From NCBI GenBank assembly GCA_963575745.1, contig CAUYUJ010009600.1:1-33287 (forward strand): a stretch of 33,287 bases of DNA, in the 5' to 3' direction. The translations under genes were made by a program, and so were the position numbers. This document shows positions 19,099-28,639 of this stretch, one piece after another. This DNA is from Prorocentrum cordatum (lineage: Eukaryota; Sar; Dinophyceae; Prorocentrales; Prorocentraceae). Numbering within the stretch: the first letter of the stretch is position 1; each line of letters starts with the position of its first letter. Under the pieces are notes generated by a model, which was not told the DNA's origin, searched no databases, and saw only the letters and a program-made list of their open reading frames with translations.

Positions 19099-22000
19099 TC
19101 GCCTCGCACTGCCACATTCGGTGAAACAAGGTCTCAGGTACTCCTGCACTGCATCTGTCACAGTTCTTGTCGATCTGGTAGCCCGCGTTGTAGAGGCGGT
19201 CCCTGGTCCATTGTCCACCACTGATGACGGTGTTGTTGAGGGCCCAATCGCTGAAATCTCCATTTGCGAGGAACCTCCTTTGTTCGATGCGTATGGTGAC
19301 CATGTCCGCGCCTCCAGCCAGCGTGTCACCATGGTCGTGCGTGGCGGCCTGAGTCCAGAGGAGCCTGTGCAAATCCTCGCTGAGGTCCTGCAATACTGCG
19401 TGGATGTCGGCGTCGAGGAGATCAGGGTCATCGGCGGGGGGGAGGTTCCACTCCTCGATGTAGCCGTCCTTCGTGCGTCTCCACGTAGTAGCTGTAGTCG
19501 GGTCCCAGCTGGCCTCCAGCAAGGTCGCGATGGCCGCGCCTGTGGGCCCTTTGACCCTGCACCACAGCTTGGGGCCCGCGGCTAGCAGGGTGGTCTTGAT
19601 CCTTGGCCATGCTCTGATAATCCTGGCGTGCGTGCTCGGGTGCCGTATCCAATGCTGCAGCCACGCCTCGATGAATTCGATCCTGAGGGAAACTCCTGGG
19701 TCCATGCCGTCGAAGGTGGCGCCCAGGAGAGAGGTGAGGCATCGGCCCGCTGCTGCTCCCGTGGCTGCAATAGCGGCCTGACGCCGCCATCGTAGTAGAG
19801 CGTGCCGAGCGAGACCGTGCACTTGATGACCGAATACCCCTTCGGGGAGAGCTCCAGTACGCCAGAGTCCTGCTGAGATTCGAGCCTGCAGGGCAGTACT
19901 CCGTAGTCGGTGTATCTTACGAAACCTAGCTGCGGCTGAGCTCTGTCGCTTCCTGGCTTTGGCTTGTACCCGTCGTGTAGCCGCGGCCGCGTCAACTCCG
20001 AGGTCGACGGCCGCGGCGGTCGCAGTGACTGGGATGTCGTACCGCCGCAACTTCTTAGCTAGCAACTTGCGGACCTTGGGTGTGGAGCCAATGAGGACCG
20101 TCTTGTCAGAGATGGGCAGCTCGAACTCCTTCAGACCGTCGCAGAGCGTCTTAGCTGCGCTGGGGAGGTGCTTCAGCAATGTGCGTAGGACTCCCCCGGC
20201 TCGAAGGACCGTGTCGTCAACAAAGGTCCACATCTGGGCTAGCTCTGCCTGAGCTTGGGCTTGCCGTAGAATAGGAAGTAAAATAAGTCTTGCCAGGGTC
20301 GTGCCGTGCGGGGAGCCTGCGATGATGCCTTTGTAGGCGAAGATTGGCATACTCACCCATTGTCTACTGCGCAAGAATCTGGGCGCCAGGTATAGCTGTA
20401 CTTCCAGTAGAAGAATGATGGGGGGGAATCCGCAGTTGAGGCCAACCATGATGAGGTTGGCCAGCTTGATATTGTCGTAGAACTTCTGGATGTCTAATAG
20501 CAATGTGGCTGACTGTACGCCAAGTGCTGAGGCTGTCTCGTCTAATAAGGCTCTATGTAGAGCTGCCTGGAGAGCTGAGGAGCCTTTGATGGCTGTAGTC
20601 CAGAAGTCGTCCAGGCCTTGGGTCCAGGATGTTGACGCAGTCGATCTGATGCGAGACCAGAGTCTGGCCATGTGCGGTAGCATGCCGAGGACCCTGTCAC
20701 CTCCAGACTTCTTGGCTGCGAGGGCTGCCATAGTGCCTGAGATTTGTAGTGGCCAGATGCCTGCATGCTCAACTGCGTTGAGGATGTCCGCATAGGCTTC
20801 GACTGCTGGTTCTGGTAGTCGATGGAGGTCGCGCGGTCCAAGGGCGTCAACTCCATGAGCTTTGCTGGGTGGCATGCGGCCGTGGAAACGGTGTACGATT
20901 TCGGCTGTGATGGGCTCGAGTGGTTGTCGGGCGGCTGCTGCCTTTGCCAGTGTCAACGCCTGTAGGATGTCGTCGGGGGTCTCGGTGGCCTGCCATACTT
21001 GATGCCATTGTTGCTTTTTGCTGTCCATGATAACGGTGGGGTCGGCTATGGTCTGGTTGGTCGTGTAGGCCTCGATGTGGCGTACGGGCGCGGGCTTGAC
21101 ATGGGCATGTAGTACGCCAGGGCGGTGTTTCCATTGCTTGGCGAGCCAAGCTCCGTAAGCCCTCTTAGACTTGGCGAGGGCTGCGGAGAGCGCTCTGGAG
21201 GCCCAAGTAGCGGTAATAGTGACCAGGTCGTCGGTGTCCTCTTTGTCCAACTGCGGGGCCCAGACAAGAGCGAACCAGCGGAAGATGGTGTCCTCGTCCT
21301 TCTCGAACTGGAGGTCATGGAAGTGAGTGTTGAAATGGTCCGCGCGCTGCTGGATGATGGAGGCCTGCTGCTGCATGAGCGCTGCGTGCTTGGGCTTGTC
21401 GTGGAGCGCTGCGTAGCGCTTGATGAGGGTGAGCGTGATTGCCCACCATTCCGACTGTGGATCATGAACGTGTACACGGCCTGGGGCGGCGGCCGTCTTC
21501 TTCCAAGACAACTGGTAGCCTTGGGCTCGGCCTGTGAAGGCTGCGGCTTCCTTGGGGTCGATCTGGTGATGGCTGATCATGGTGTTCTCGAGCGCCGTGA
21601 CCCATTTGGCGTACTGGCGGTTGAGGTCGTCGGCCTCGCGTGGCCAGTGGGTGTACACGAAATGCGCGTGGGTCTGCTTACAACGTGTGGGTACAGCTTG
21701 ATGCCAATGTACCTCCCAGAGGTCGCTCGGGATATCGTACGGGATGGGCTCCTGTGCTGCTGGCTCGTCCTGTGGCTGGAGCTGTGCAGCTGCTTGTTGG
21801 AGTTCAGGAGGTAGATCGCGTAGGCGTTCTGCTCGAGCTTCTGCTGTTTTACGTTTCTTGATGGCGGTCTTGCTGTCAGGGTCTGGTGGGGTCCTGGGTC
21901 TGTCCACTGTGGGGAATGCCCTAGGGGTATTGATCGACTGATACCACCAGGGGTCTGCGCTGCCTGCGCGAACTTCAAGGCCCACGTGGGTGGCCCAGGG

Positions 22001-23176
22001 GACGGTGGGGCATTGGCGAATGGAGAACGTGTGCTCGATGCCAGTCTTGACCAATGCGAAGTCGAGCGTGAGACCCTGTCCCTTGTCGCACGTGGCGGTT
22101 CCAGGTGCTCGCACGATGGTAGCATTCCATTTGGCAGGCCACTCTGTTGCTGCAAGCTGCTCAGGTGTCATATTCCAATCGGCCAGGATGATCCACGGGT
22201 CAGTGAGCATAGTAACGAAAGCTCCCAGAGATAGTAATTTCTCGTGGACAGCTCCCTCGATCTGTCTGTGGGGTTCGAGGTACGCTGCAATAACAACTAG
22301 ATTGCCAGAGCGCCTATGCCAAACCATAGGCGTGAAGCCTCGGAACGGGTCGGGCTTGCGCTGGGAGATGGCCAGGTCGCGGAGGTGGTTGAAGGTCGTG
22401 GCCTGGACGTGGTACCTGGATAGGATCATCTCGCCACCCGTGTTGCCTCCTTCGGATCTGCTGGTCGGCGTGGCTGTAGTGGATGATATCCTCCAACCAT
22501 CCGCTGCTAGCTTGTCGTAAATGAGGGGGGCTTTACCATGCGAGATGTGAGTTTCAACGAATGCCACCATCTGATACTGTTTGCCTGGCCCTGCCAGCCA
22601 TTTCTCCGACTGCGGCCCCCACTGTGTAATGTTGGAAAAGAACAGGGAGTGGTCTGACGGCGTGGGATTCATAAGGCCTCCGTGTTGGTGGGCGGGTGTG
22701 GGGTCGGGTGTCGGCCTGCTAGGCTTCCATGTGCCTTCCTCTGCGGTCGAGTCGATGGCCTTCGCCACCTCATCGCCCCCTACCAAGGACTGCGTCTTGG
22801 GCGGGGCGGCATCAGGGACGGCTCGCGCGGGTCGCTGCGGCTGCCCTGGGTCCCACGTCACTGTGTCGACGGCCTGTGCCGCCTCATCGCCCCCTACCGA
22901 GGACAGCGTCTCGGGCGGAGCGGCATCAGGGTCGGCAAGCGCGGCGCGCTGCGGCTGCCCTGGGTCCCATGTCACTGTGTCGACGGCCTGCGCCGCCTCA
23001 TCGCCCCCTACCGAGGACAGCGTCTCGGGCGGGGCGGTGTCGTACTGCGTTGTGGCTGCGAAATCGATGTGGCCGTCCAACTCGGCCAGCTCGTCGAACG
23101 GGTCGAGGACTGCGTCCATTGTGTTGATGATCTGTGGGTTGTCGTAGATCCTGGTCTGTGACGGTAGGCGTCCCAT
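18896..23176 (-). CDS. LINE-A ORF2: endonuclease and reverse transcriptase
   Basis: I chose start Met 23176, 34 nt after the ORF1 stop, though the frame is open upstream to 24565. Residues 46-159 hold three 38-residue repeats. The endonuclease (about 178-405) shows SNITQWG, FVETH (Glu208), ILADWN (Asp333, Asn335), LDFALV (Asp372) and a final TH (His397). The reverse transcriptase (about 765-1060) shows SKAHGVDALGP, LLLDIQKFYDN (Asp895), AGSPHGTTLA and FVDD (Asp987, Asp988). A C-x2-C-x9-H-x4-C zinc motif (1339-1357) follows, as in LINE proteins with a zf-RVT domain. The last 60 or so of 1426 residues are out of frame: near 19100 the true protein continues in the +1 frame into RNase H. Role: nick target DNA and copy the element RNA in place. 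Confidence 0.92.
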   Translation of the reverse strand: MGRLPSQTRIYDNPQIINTMDAVLDPFDELAELDGHIDFAATTQYDTAPPETLSSVGGDEAAQAVDTVTWDPGQPQRAALADPDAAPPETLSSVGGDEAAQAVDTVTWDPGQPQRPARAVPDAAPPKTQSLVGGDEVAKAIDSTAEEGTWKPSRPTPDPTPAHQHGGLMNPTPSDHSLFFSNITQWGPQSEKWLAGPGKQYQMVAFVETHISHGKAPLIYDKLAADGWRISSTTATPTSRSEGGNTGGEMILSRYHVQATTFNHLRDLAISQRKPDPFRGFTPMVWHRRSGNLVVIAAYLEPHRQIEGAVHEKLLSLGAFVTMLTDPWIILADWNMTPEQLAATEWPAKWNATIVRAPGTATCDKGQGLTLDFALVKTGIEHTFSIRQCPTVPWATHVGLEVRAGSADPWWYQSINTPRAFPTVDRPRTPPDPDSKTAIKKRKTAEARAERLRDLPPELQQAAAQLQPQDEPAAQEPIPYDIPSDLWEVHWHQAVPTRCKQTHAHFVYTHWPREADDLNRQYAKWVTALENTMISHHQIDPKEAAAFTGRAQGYQLSWKKTAAAPGRVHVHDPQSEWWAITLTLIKRYAALHDKPKHAALMQQQASIIQQRADHFNTHFHDLQFEKDEDTIFRWFALVWAPQLDKEDTDDLVTITATWASRALSAALAKSKRAYGAWLAKQWKHRPGVLHAHVKPAPVRHIEAYTTNQTIADPTVIMDSKKQQWHQVWQATETPDDILQALTLAKAAAARQPLEPITAEIVHRFHGRMPPSKAHGVDALGPRDLHRLPEPAVEAYADILNAVEHAGIWPLQISGTMAALAAKKSGGDRVLGMLPHMARLWSRIRSTASTSWTQGLDDFWTTAIKGSSALQAALHRALLDETASALGVQSATLLLDIQKFYDNIKLANLIMVGLNCGFPPIILLLEVQLYLAPRFLRSRQWVSMPIFAYKGIIAGSPHGTTLARLILLPILRQAQAQAELAQMWTFVDDTVLRAGGVLRTLLKHLPSAAKTLCDGLKEFELPISDKTVLIGSTPKVRKLLAKKLRRYDIPVTATAAAVDLGVDAAAATRRVQAKARKRQSSAAARFRKIHRLRSTALQARISAGLWRTGALPEGVFGHQVHGLARHALLRWRRQAAIAATGAAAGRCLTSLLGATFDGMDPGVSLRIEFIEAWLQHWIRHPSTHARIIRAWPRIKTTLLAAGPKLWCRVKGPTGAAIATLLEASWDPTTATTWRRTKDGYIEEWNLPPADDPDLLDADIHAVLQDLSEDLHRLLWTQAATHDHGDTLAGGADMVTIRIEQRRFLANGDFSDWALNNTVISGGQWTRDRLYNAGYQIDKNCDRCSAGVPETLFHRMWQCEANVGPDFEASDKLPTASRGGSQCRPCPLAPRHPPCRSHYARVRAIDWEGRVGVRWCGAGGVAVMGRSS
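22700..23041 (-). repeat. 114-bp in-frame tandem repeat in ORF2 N-terminus (three copies)
   Basis: Three units of exactly 114 bp encode 38 residues each, opening D-A-A-P-P-E-T and containing SVGGDEAAQAVDTVTWDPGQ. Units 1 and 2 are nearly identical. Unit 3 (22700-22813) has diverged (SLVGGDEVAKAIDSTAEEGT). It lies before the endonuclease and after the ORF2 start, in an acidic, proline-rich region that is probably flexible. Confidence 0.93.
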
Positions 23177-23210
23177 CTCACCAATCCGTCCAGGATGGGG
23201 TAGTAGTCGG

Positions 23211-24428
23211 CTAAAGAGACTGCTGGGCACCAGCCACGGCGGTCGCAGTAGGCTTGCGCAGCTGGCTGAGCATCTTCTGTGCCTTGTCTTCGAGGTCGGG
23301 GTCCTTGTTGATCGCTGGAACAGGCTGCTCGGCCAAGCTGCCGTCAGGATTAGCGCCAGCAGCAGGTGCGGCCTCGCTTGGCGCCGCTGGCGAAGAGGCC
23401 GCAGAGCCATCAGCGTCTGCTGCGGCTGGCGCTGGGGGCTCGCCTGCTGCCGCCGATGCGGCGGGCTTTGGTCCACCTCCCTCTCGGGCATGACCGTCCT
23501 CATCGGACCGCTGTCGCTTGGAGGCGAAGCGCGTGCGCATGGTGCTGGCCTCTGCGCGGAGCTGGCTGATGCGGCTGGCGGTGTTGCCGAAGAGCTCGGT
23601 GACCTTGGCCTTGAGCTCGGTGGCGAAGCGCTGCCGGAGGGATTCCCATGCTTGGCGGTCGCTGTCGTCGATGTCGAGACCTTGGAGATCGAACGCCGAA
23701 CCCGCTTCGATGGATATGTCCCCGTCCTCGAGGAGGCTGGTGAGGTTGAACGTCGGGTTCTGCTGCGAGGTCGTGGGAGTGGCCGTGCCGCCCTTGCGCG
23801 CGACTTGGAGTGCATCGAGGGCGGCCTGGGCCTCGGCCTGGGCTTCGGCCAACTTGTAGGCTGCCTCCTCCGACGCAGCCTTGCGCTCGGTGTACCAGCT
23901 GAGCGCCTTCTGCTCGCTCTCGAGCAGCCTGTCGAGGTTGTTCTTGCAGCGGCGCTCCGTGGCCTGGGCGCGGCTGTAGATGTCGTTGAGGTCGGCTGGC
24001 TTCTGCGGCTGGGGCGGCGGAATCTGCGACTTGATACCGTCGATGGCTGCCTTGTCGATGTGTGGGGCGATCGCCTGTAGCTCCGCGAGGATGTCCTCTG
24101 CGGAGCGCGCCTTGGGGGTGTCGTTCTTGTCCCACCAGTCGTCCTCTTGGTTCTTGCCATTGCCGTTGCCGCGGCGGCGGCGGGACTTGGGCCATGACGC
24201 CCACGGTTCCCATCCTCCGTCAGGGCTGGGCTGCTGGGAGCGGCTGGAGTCCTCCTGGGCTGCGGCTTTGGCTCGGGCCGCCCAGGCACCTTGAACTGGA
24301 GGCGGGGAGTCTGTCCACGGCGCCAATGCTTTGCTGCACCAGTAGCACGTCTGGTTGGTCTTGTAGTTCCAGGAGTATGAGCAGGCATAGCAATTGACGT
24401 AGGCACTGCGCTGTTGCGGGGGCGCCAT
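23211..24428 (-). CDS. LINE-A ORF1: zinc-finger and coiled-coil RNA-binding protein
   Basis: 405 codons starting MAPPQQRSAYVNC. An upstream in-frame ATG (24479) would add 17 residues, but the shorter start puts the zinc finger at the N-terminus. A C-x2-C-x11-C-x2-C finger (Cys13, 16, 28, 31) is followed by an Arg-rich patch (KSRRRRGNGNGK, 81-92), a long Ala/Glu/Gln/Lys helix (about 148-212) and a second helix (256-300) that look like coiled coils. A Pro/Ala-rich tail follows. LINE ORF1 proteins of this sort coat the element RNA and assemble as oligomers. No RRM or CCHC knuckle is visible. The stop is TAG at 23213-23211. The ORF2 frame stays open across the whole gene. Confidence 0.85.
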   Translation of the reverse strand: MAPPQQRSAYVNCYACSYSWNYKTNQTCYWCSKALAPWTDSPPPVQGAWAARAKAAAQEDSSRSQQPSPDGGWEPWASWPKSRRRRGNGNGKNQEDDWWDKNDTPKARSAEDILAELQAIAPHIDKAAIDGIKSQIPPPQPQKPADLNDIYSRAQATERRCKNNLDRLLESEQKALSWYTERKAASEEAAYKLAEAQAEAQAALDALQVARKGGTATPTTSQQNPTFNLTSLLEDGDISIEAGSAFDLQGLDIDDSDRQAWESLRQRFATELKAKVTELFGNTASRISQLRAEASTMRTRFASKRQRSDEDGHAREGGGPKPAASAAAGEPPAPAAADADGSAASSPAAPSEAAPAAGANPDGSLAEQPVPAINKDPDLEDKAQKMLSQLRKPTATAVAGAQQSL

Positions 24429-24565
24429 GGACGGGCTGAGGAACGGAGGAAGCTCACCTGCGGGCTGCAGGAGGCACACGGAGGGTTGAGAGCTGTCGGG
24501 CTCAAGAGCCCTGGCACTGGCCGCGGACTAGCGGTATCCACTTTTTCCCCTGGGGAAATAGGCAT

Positions 24566-24587
24566 CTTGAGCCAAAATGGCTACGGA
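24566..24587 (-). other. Dinoflagellate spliced leader (DinoSL) at the element's 5' end
   Basis: The 22 bases on the minus strand match the known DinoSL consensus at every position, opening TCCGTAGCC and closing TTGGCTCAAG. The next bases are ATGCCTATTTCC and not the GT expected of a leader RNA gene's donor site, so this is a spliced copy and not an SL RNA gene. It is the boundary between the element and the (TCC)n tract upstream. Confidence 0.95.
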
Positions 24588-24993
24588 GGAGGAGGAGGAG
24601 GAGGAGGAGGAGGAGGAGGAGGAGGAGGAGGAGGAGGAGAGAGATGAAAGGGAATGAAGATAAGAGGAGAGAAAGGGAAAGGAAGGAGGAGGAGGAGGAG
24701 GAGGAGGAGGAAGGTAGGAGGAGGAGAGGAGGATGAAGGAGGAGGAGGAGGAGAGAGGAGAAAAAGGAGAGGAGGAGGAGGATAGGGAGGGGGAGGAGGG
24801 AGGTAGAGATGGAGAAGGGAGGAAGGAAGGAGAGGAGGGAACGAGGGAGGGAGGGAGGAGGGAGGGAGAAGAGGGAGGAGGGAGGGAGGGAGGCCCACTT
24901 TCTCCTCCCTCTTCCCTCCTCCTCATCCTCCCTCCACTTCCTCCTCCTCCTCCTCCTCCTCCTCCTCCTCCTCCTCCTCCTCCCCCTCCTCAT
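24583..24993. repeat. (GGA)n purine tract followed by (TCC)n pyrimidine tract
   Basis: Pure GGA triplets run 24583-24640, then a mixed A/G tract runs to about 24892. After a 4-base break (CCCA) the strand becomes pyrimidine (TCC-rich) to 24993. The two halves can pair as an inverted repeat over long stretches. Open frames here are low-complexity and not genes. Confidence 0.93.
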
Positions 24994-25331
24994 AATCATT
25001 ACCATCACAATCACCATCAGCAGTACGAACACCAGCCCCCTTATCAAGCATCAGCATTGTAAGCATCAACATCACCATCATCATCAGCATTATTAGCAGC
25101 ATAATTATCATGATCAGCAGCAGCAGCAGTATCATAATCACCATCATCGGCATCGTACCCATCGTCACCATCAACATCACCATGATCATAAGTATGATCA
25201 TCCTCATGTTCGCCATCATCAAAAGAATCATCTTCATCAGCAGCATCATCAGCAGCATTACCATCATCATCAGCATCATCATCATAGTCAACATCACAAT
25301 CATCATCAGCATCAGCAGCATCAGCTGCACT

Positions 25332-25369
<38 letters not shown>

Positions 25370-25703
25370 CATCATCAGCATCAGCATGGTCATCGCCATC
25401 ATCATCGTCAGAATCCTCAGCATCATCATCAGCATCATCATCATCAGCATCATCATCATCAGTACCATCACCATCAGCAACTGCAGCATCAACATAATCA
25501 TCATTACCATCAGCATCGTCGCCGTCATCGTCATCAGCAGCATCACAATCATAAGCAGCAGCACCACCATCACCATAACCATCACCATCACCGTCACCAT
25601 CACAATCATCATCATCAGCATCATCAGCATCACTATCACCATCAGAACCACCATCAGCATGGCCATCACCACAATACATCATCATCGTCATCACCAGCAT
25701 CAG

Positions 25704-25758
<55 letters not shown>

Positions 25759-25759
25759 G

Positions 25760-25805
<46 letters not shown>

Positions 25806-25938
25806 GATCATTATCAGCATCATCATCAGCATCATCGCCATAATCATCATCATTCTCATCATCGACAGCATCATCGTCATCATCACCGACATCAGTAGCA
25901 GCATCATCAACATCGTCATCGCCATCATCATCATCATC

Positions 25939-25970
<32 letters not shown>

Positions 25971-28312
25971 CATCATCAGCACCGCCATCTCGAGCATGAG
26001 TTGCGTCATCACCATCATAATCATCGTCGTTTTCGCGGTCGTCATCGTCATCATCACAATCATCATCATCAGCCGCATCCTCATCCTCGTCATCAGCATC
26101 CTCATCGTCAGCAGCAGCATCATCAGCACCATCACCATCGTCAGCCGCAGCATGATCGTCATCGTCGTCAGCATCAGCATCGTCATGCGCATCATCAGCA
26201 GCATCATGATCCTTAGCATCATCAGCAGCGACAACATCGTCAGCACCATCATCGGCACTATTGTCATCATCAGAGGCATCATCGTCATCAGCCGCAGCCT
26301 CATCATGATCAACGCCATCATCATCATCATCATCATCATCATCAGCAGCATCATCATCCTGATCAGTATCAGCACGATCATCAACTGCATGATAATCGTC
26401 ATCGACATTGTCATCGTCATCATCACCATCGTTATCATCAGCAGCATCGTCATCATCATCACTGGCATAATCATCAGCCTCACCAGTATCAACGCCACGC
26501 CATCATCATGAACCGCCTCCTGATCACCAGCACCATCATCATCATAATCATCATCATCATCATCATCATCATCATTAGAAGCAGCATCCCCGTCGCCGTC
26601 ACCATCATAATCATCATCGCCATGGTCATCATCATCAGCATCATCATAATCATCAGCAGCATCATCTCAATCATCACCATTGTCATCGACATCGTCCCCT
26701 TCACCATCATCATCATCAGCATCATCACCAGCAGCGACAGCATTATCAGCAGCATTATCATCAGCGGCACCATCATCATCATTATCCTCATCATCAGCAT
26801 CATGATCCTCAACCGCAGCGCCACCATCTCCGTCAGCAAAAGTAGCATCATCGTCGTCAGGGTCATCATCATCACCAGCATCCTCCTCATAATCATCAGT
26901 AGCAACATCATCAGCAGCAACATCATCTTCGTCAGCATCAGCAGCATCATCGTGATGGTCAGCATCATTATCAACATCATCATGAGTATGAAAAAATCAG
27001 CAGCATTATGATCCTCATCATAATCATCATCTGTCTCACAATCATCAACAGCAGCATCATAGGAATCACCATCGTCATCACAATCAGCTTCACCAGCATG
27101 CGTATCAGCGTCGTCTGCATCATCATCATCACCAGCATCAGGATGACCATCATCACCAGCATCATCACCATCGGAATCAACAGCATCGTCACCATAACAA
27201 TGAGCAGCATGACCATCATCATCATCAGACTCGTCATCGTCATCATCACCATTACCATCATTAAAGTCGTCATCACCAGTATTATCAGCGGCACCGTCGT
27301 CAGCAGCATCAGCATCGTCATCATCTTCATCATCGTCATCGGCATCAGCATCGGCATCATCAACATCGCCATCATCGGCATGCTCAACATCTGCAGCACC
27401 AAGCGTCAGCAGCAGCATCAGCCACATCATCATCAGCAGCAGCAGCAACATCATGATAATTGTCCTCATCATCGTCATCATCAGTTGCAGCATCATCATC
27501 AGCCGCATCATCGGCAGCATCATCGTCATCGGCAGCATCATCATCAGCATCACAGCGGCAGCATCACCAAATCACAATCGTCATCATCATCATTACAATC
27601 AGCAGCGTCAGCAAGCAGCAACGTCGCCAGAAGCCGCACCATCATCATCAGCATCATAAGCAACATCAGCATCATCATCATCAACATCATCAGAAAAAGC
27701 ATCATGAGCAGCAGCAGCACTATCATCAACATCGCCATCGCCGTCAACATCATGACCATCATCGTGTTCATGAGCACGACCATGACCATAACCAGCATTA
27801 CGGGCATCATTATCACCATCATCATCATCATAATCAGCAGCATCATCATCATCAGCACCAGCATCGTCATCATCATCATCATCATCGTCATCATCACCGT
27901 CATCAGCATAGCCAGCACAACCACCAGCATGATCGTGGTCGCAACCAGCGTCATCATCATCATCATCATCCTCAACAGCATCATCAGCATCAGCATCACC
28001 ATCGTCACCATCATCATCGTCGTCATCAGCATCATCATCACCCCTTTTCAGAACCATCCTCACCATCATCCTCAACATCGCCATCCTCGCCACCGTCACA
28101 TTCACAACCGTCAGCATCATCATAAGCACCATCGTTACCATCTATCACCAGCGTAATCACCATCGCCACCATCATCATCAACAGCAGCATCATCAGCACC
28201 AGCATCGTCATCGTCATCGTCATGGTCAGCCTCATCATCACCACCAGCATCAGCCGCATCGTCAGCCGCATCGGCGCCCGAAGCATCAACATCATCATCA
28301 TCGAGAGAGCGT
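24994..28312. repeat. CAT/CAG-type trinucleotide block, 3.3 kb
   Basis: The plus strand is built of CAT, CAG, CAC, CGT and occasional AAT triplets in a variable order. The purest CAT run is near 25698-25806, and few stretches exceed 100 bp without imperfection. Triplet phase is held over hundreds of bases, so all frames stay open (poly-Ile/Ser/His on plus, Met/Asp/Leu on minus). I find no motif, signal or domain in those frames. Confidence 0.93.
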
Positions 28313-28339
28313 GATCCACCGCCGCTTTACTGTGGAAAA

Positions 28340-28597
28340 TTGCCAACCTTTTCCTCTGGAAACCCGGGGGTCGCCCCCCCCCCCCCTTCGAAAATCCCCC
28401 CCCCCCTGCTGGAACCCCTCCCCCCCCCCTCTCCCCCGGCAAAACCCCCCCCCTCCCCAAACCCCCCCCGCCCCCCCCTCCCGCTCGAAAACCGGGGGGG
28501 GTCACTACCGTTCGAACCCCTCCCCCCCCCCCCCTCCGGATGCCGAAAAAAAAACCGGGGGGGTCACTACCGGGTTCGAACCCCCACCCCCCCACCA

Positions 28598-28628
<31 letters not shown>
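28340..28628. repeat. Left arm of inverted C-rich repeat block
   Basis: It contains two clear copies (28484-28520 and 28542-28584) of a unit that reads on the minus strand GGGGTTCGAAC, GGTAGTGACCCCCC, GGTTTT, plus a decayed third near 28350-28420. It ends in a run of 30 C (28599-28628). The orientation is opposite to the copies at 29281-29533. Confidence 0.85.
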
Positions 28629-28639
28629 TACTCACCGCC

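Larger units (their letters stand above)
17589..24587 (-). mobile_element. LINE-A: nearly intact ~7-kb non-LTR retrotransposon with DinoSL
   Basis: Read on the minus strand: spliced leader (24587-24566), 137-nt leader, ORF1 (24428-23211), a 34-nt gap, ORF2 (from 23176) with endonuclease, reverse transcriptase and a zinc motif, then RNase H and a C-terminal Cys/His module in the +1 frame, stopping at 17719. About 130 nt of 3' UTR lead into (TCC)n, with no poly(A) tail visible. There are no long terminal repeats and no integrase, so this is a target-primed (LINE) element. The only clear lesion is one frame change near 19100, which suggests a recent insertion. The exact 3' end is uncertain by some tens of bases because it runs into a microsatellite. 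Confidence 0.93.

Noticed and set aside
24566-24587. An SL RNA gene
   Set aside because: The leader is followed by ATGCC and a LINE, not by a GT donor and short intron-like tail, and no repeat of such genes is present.
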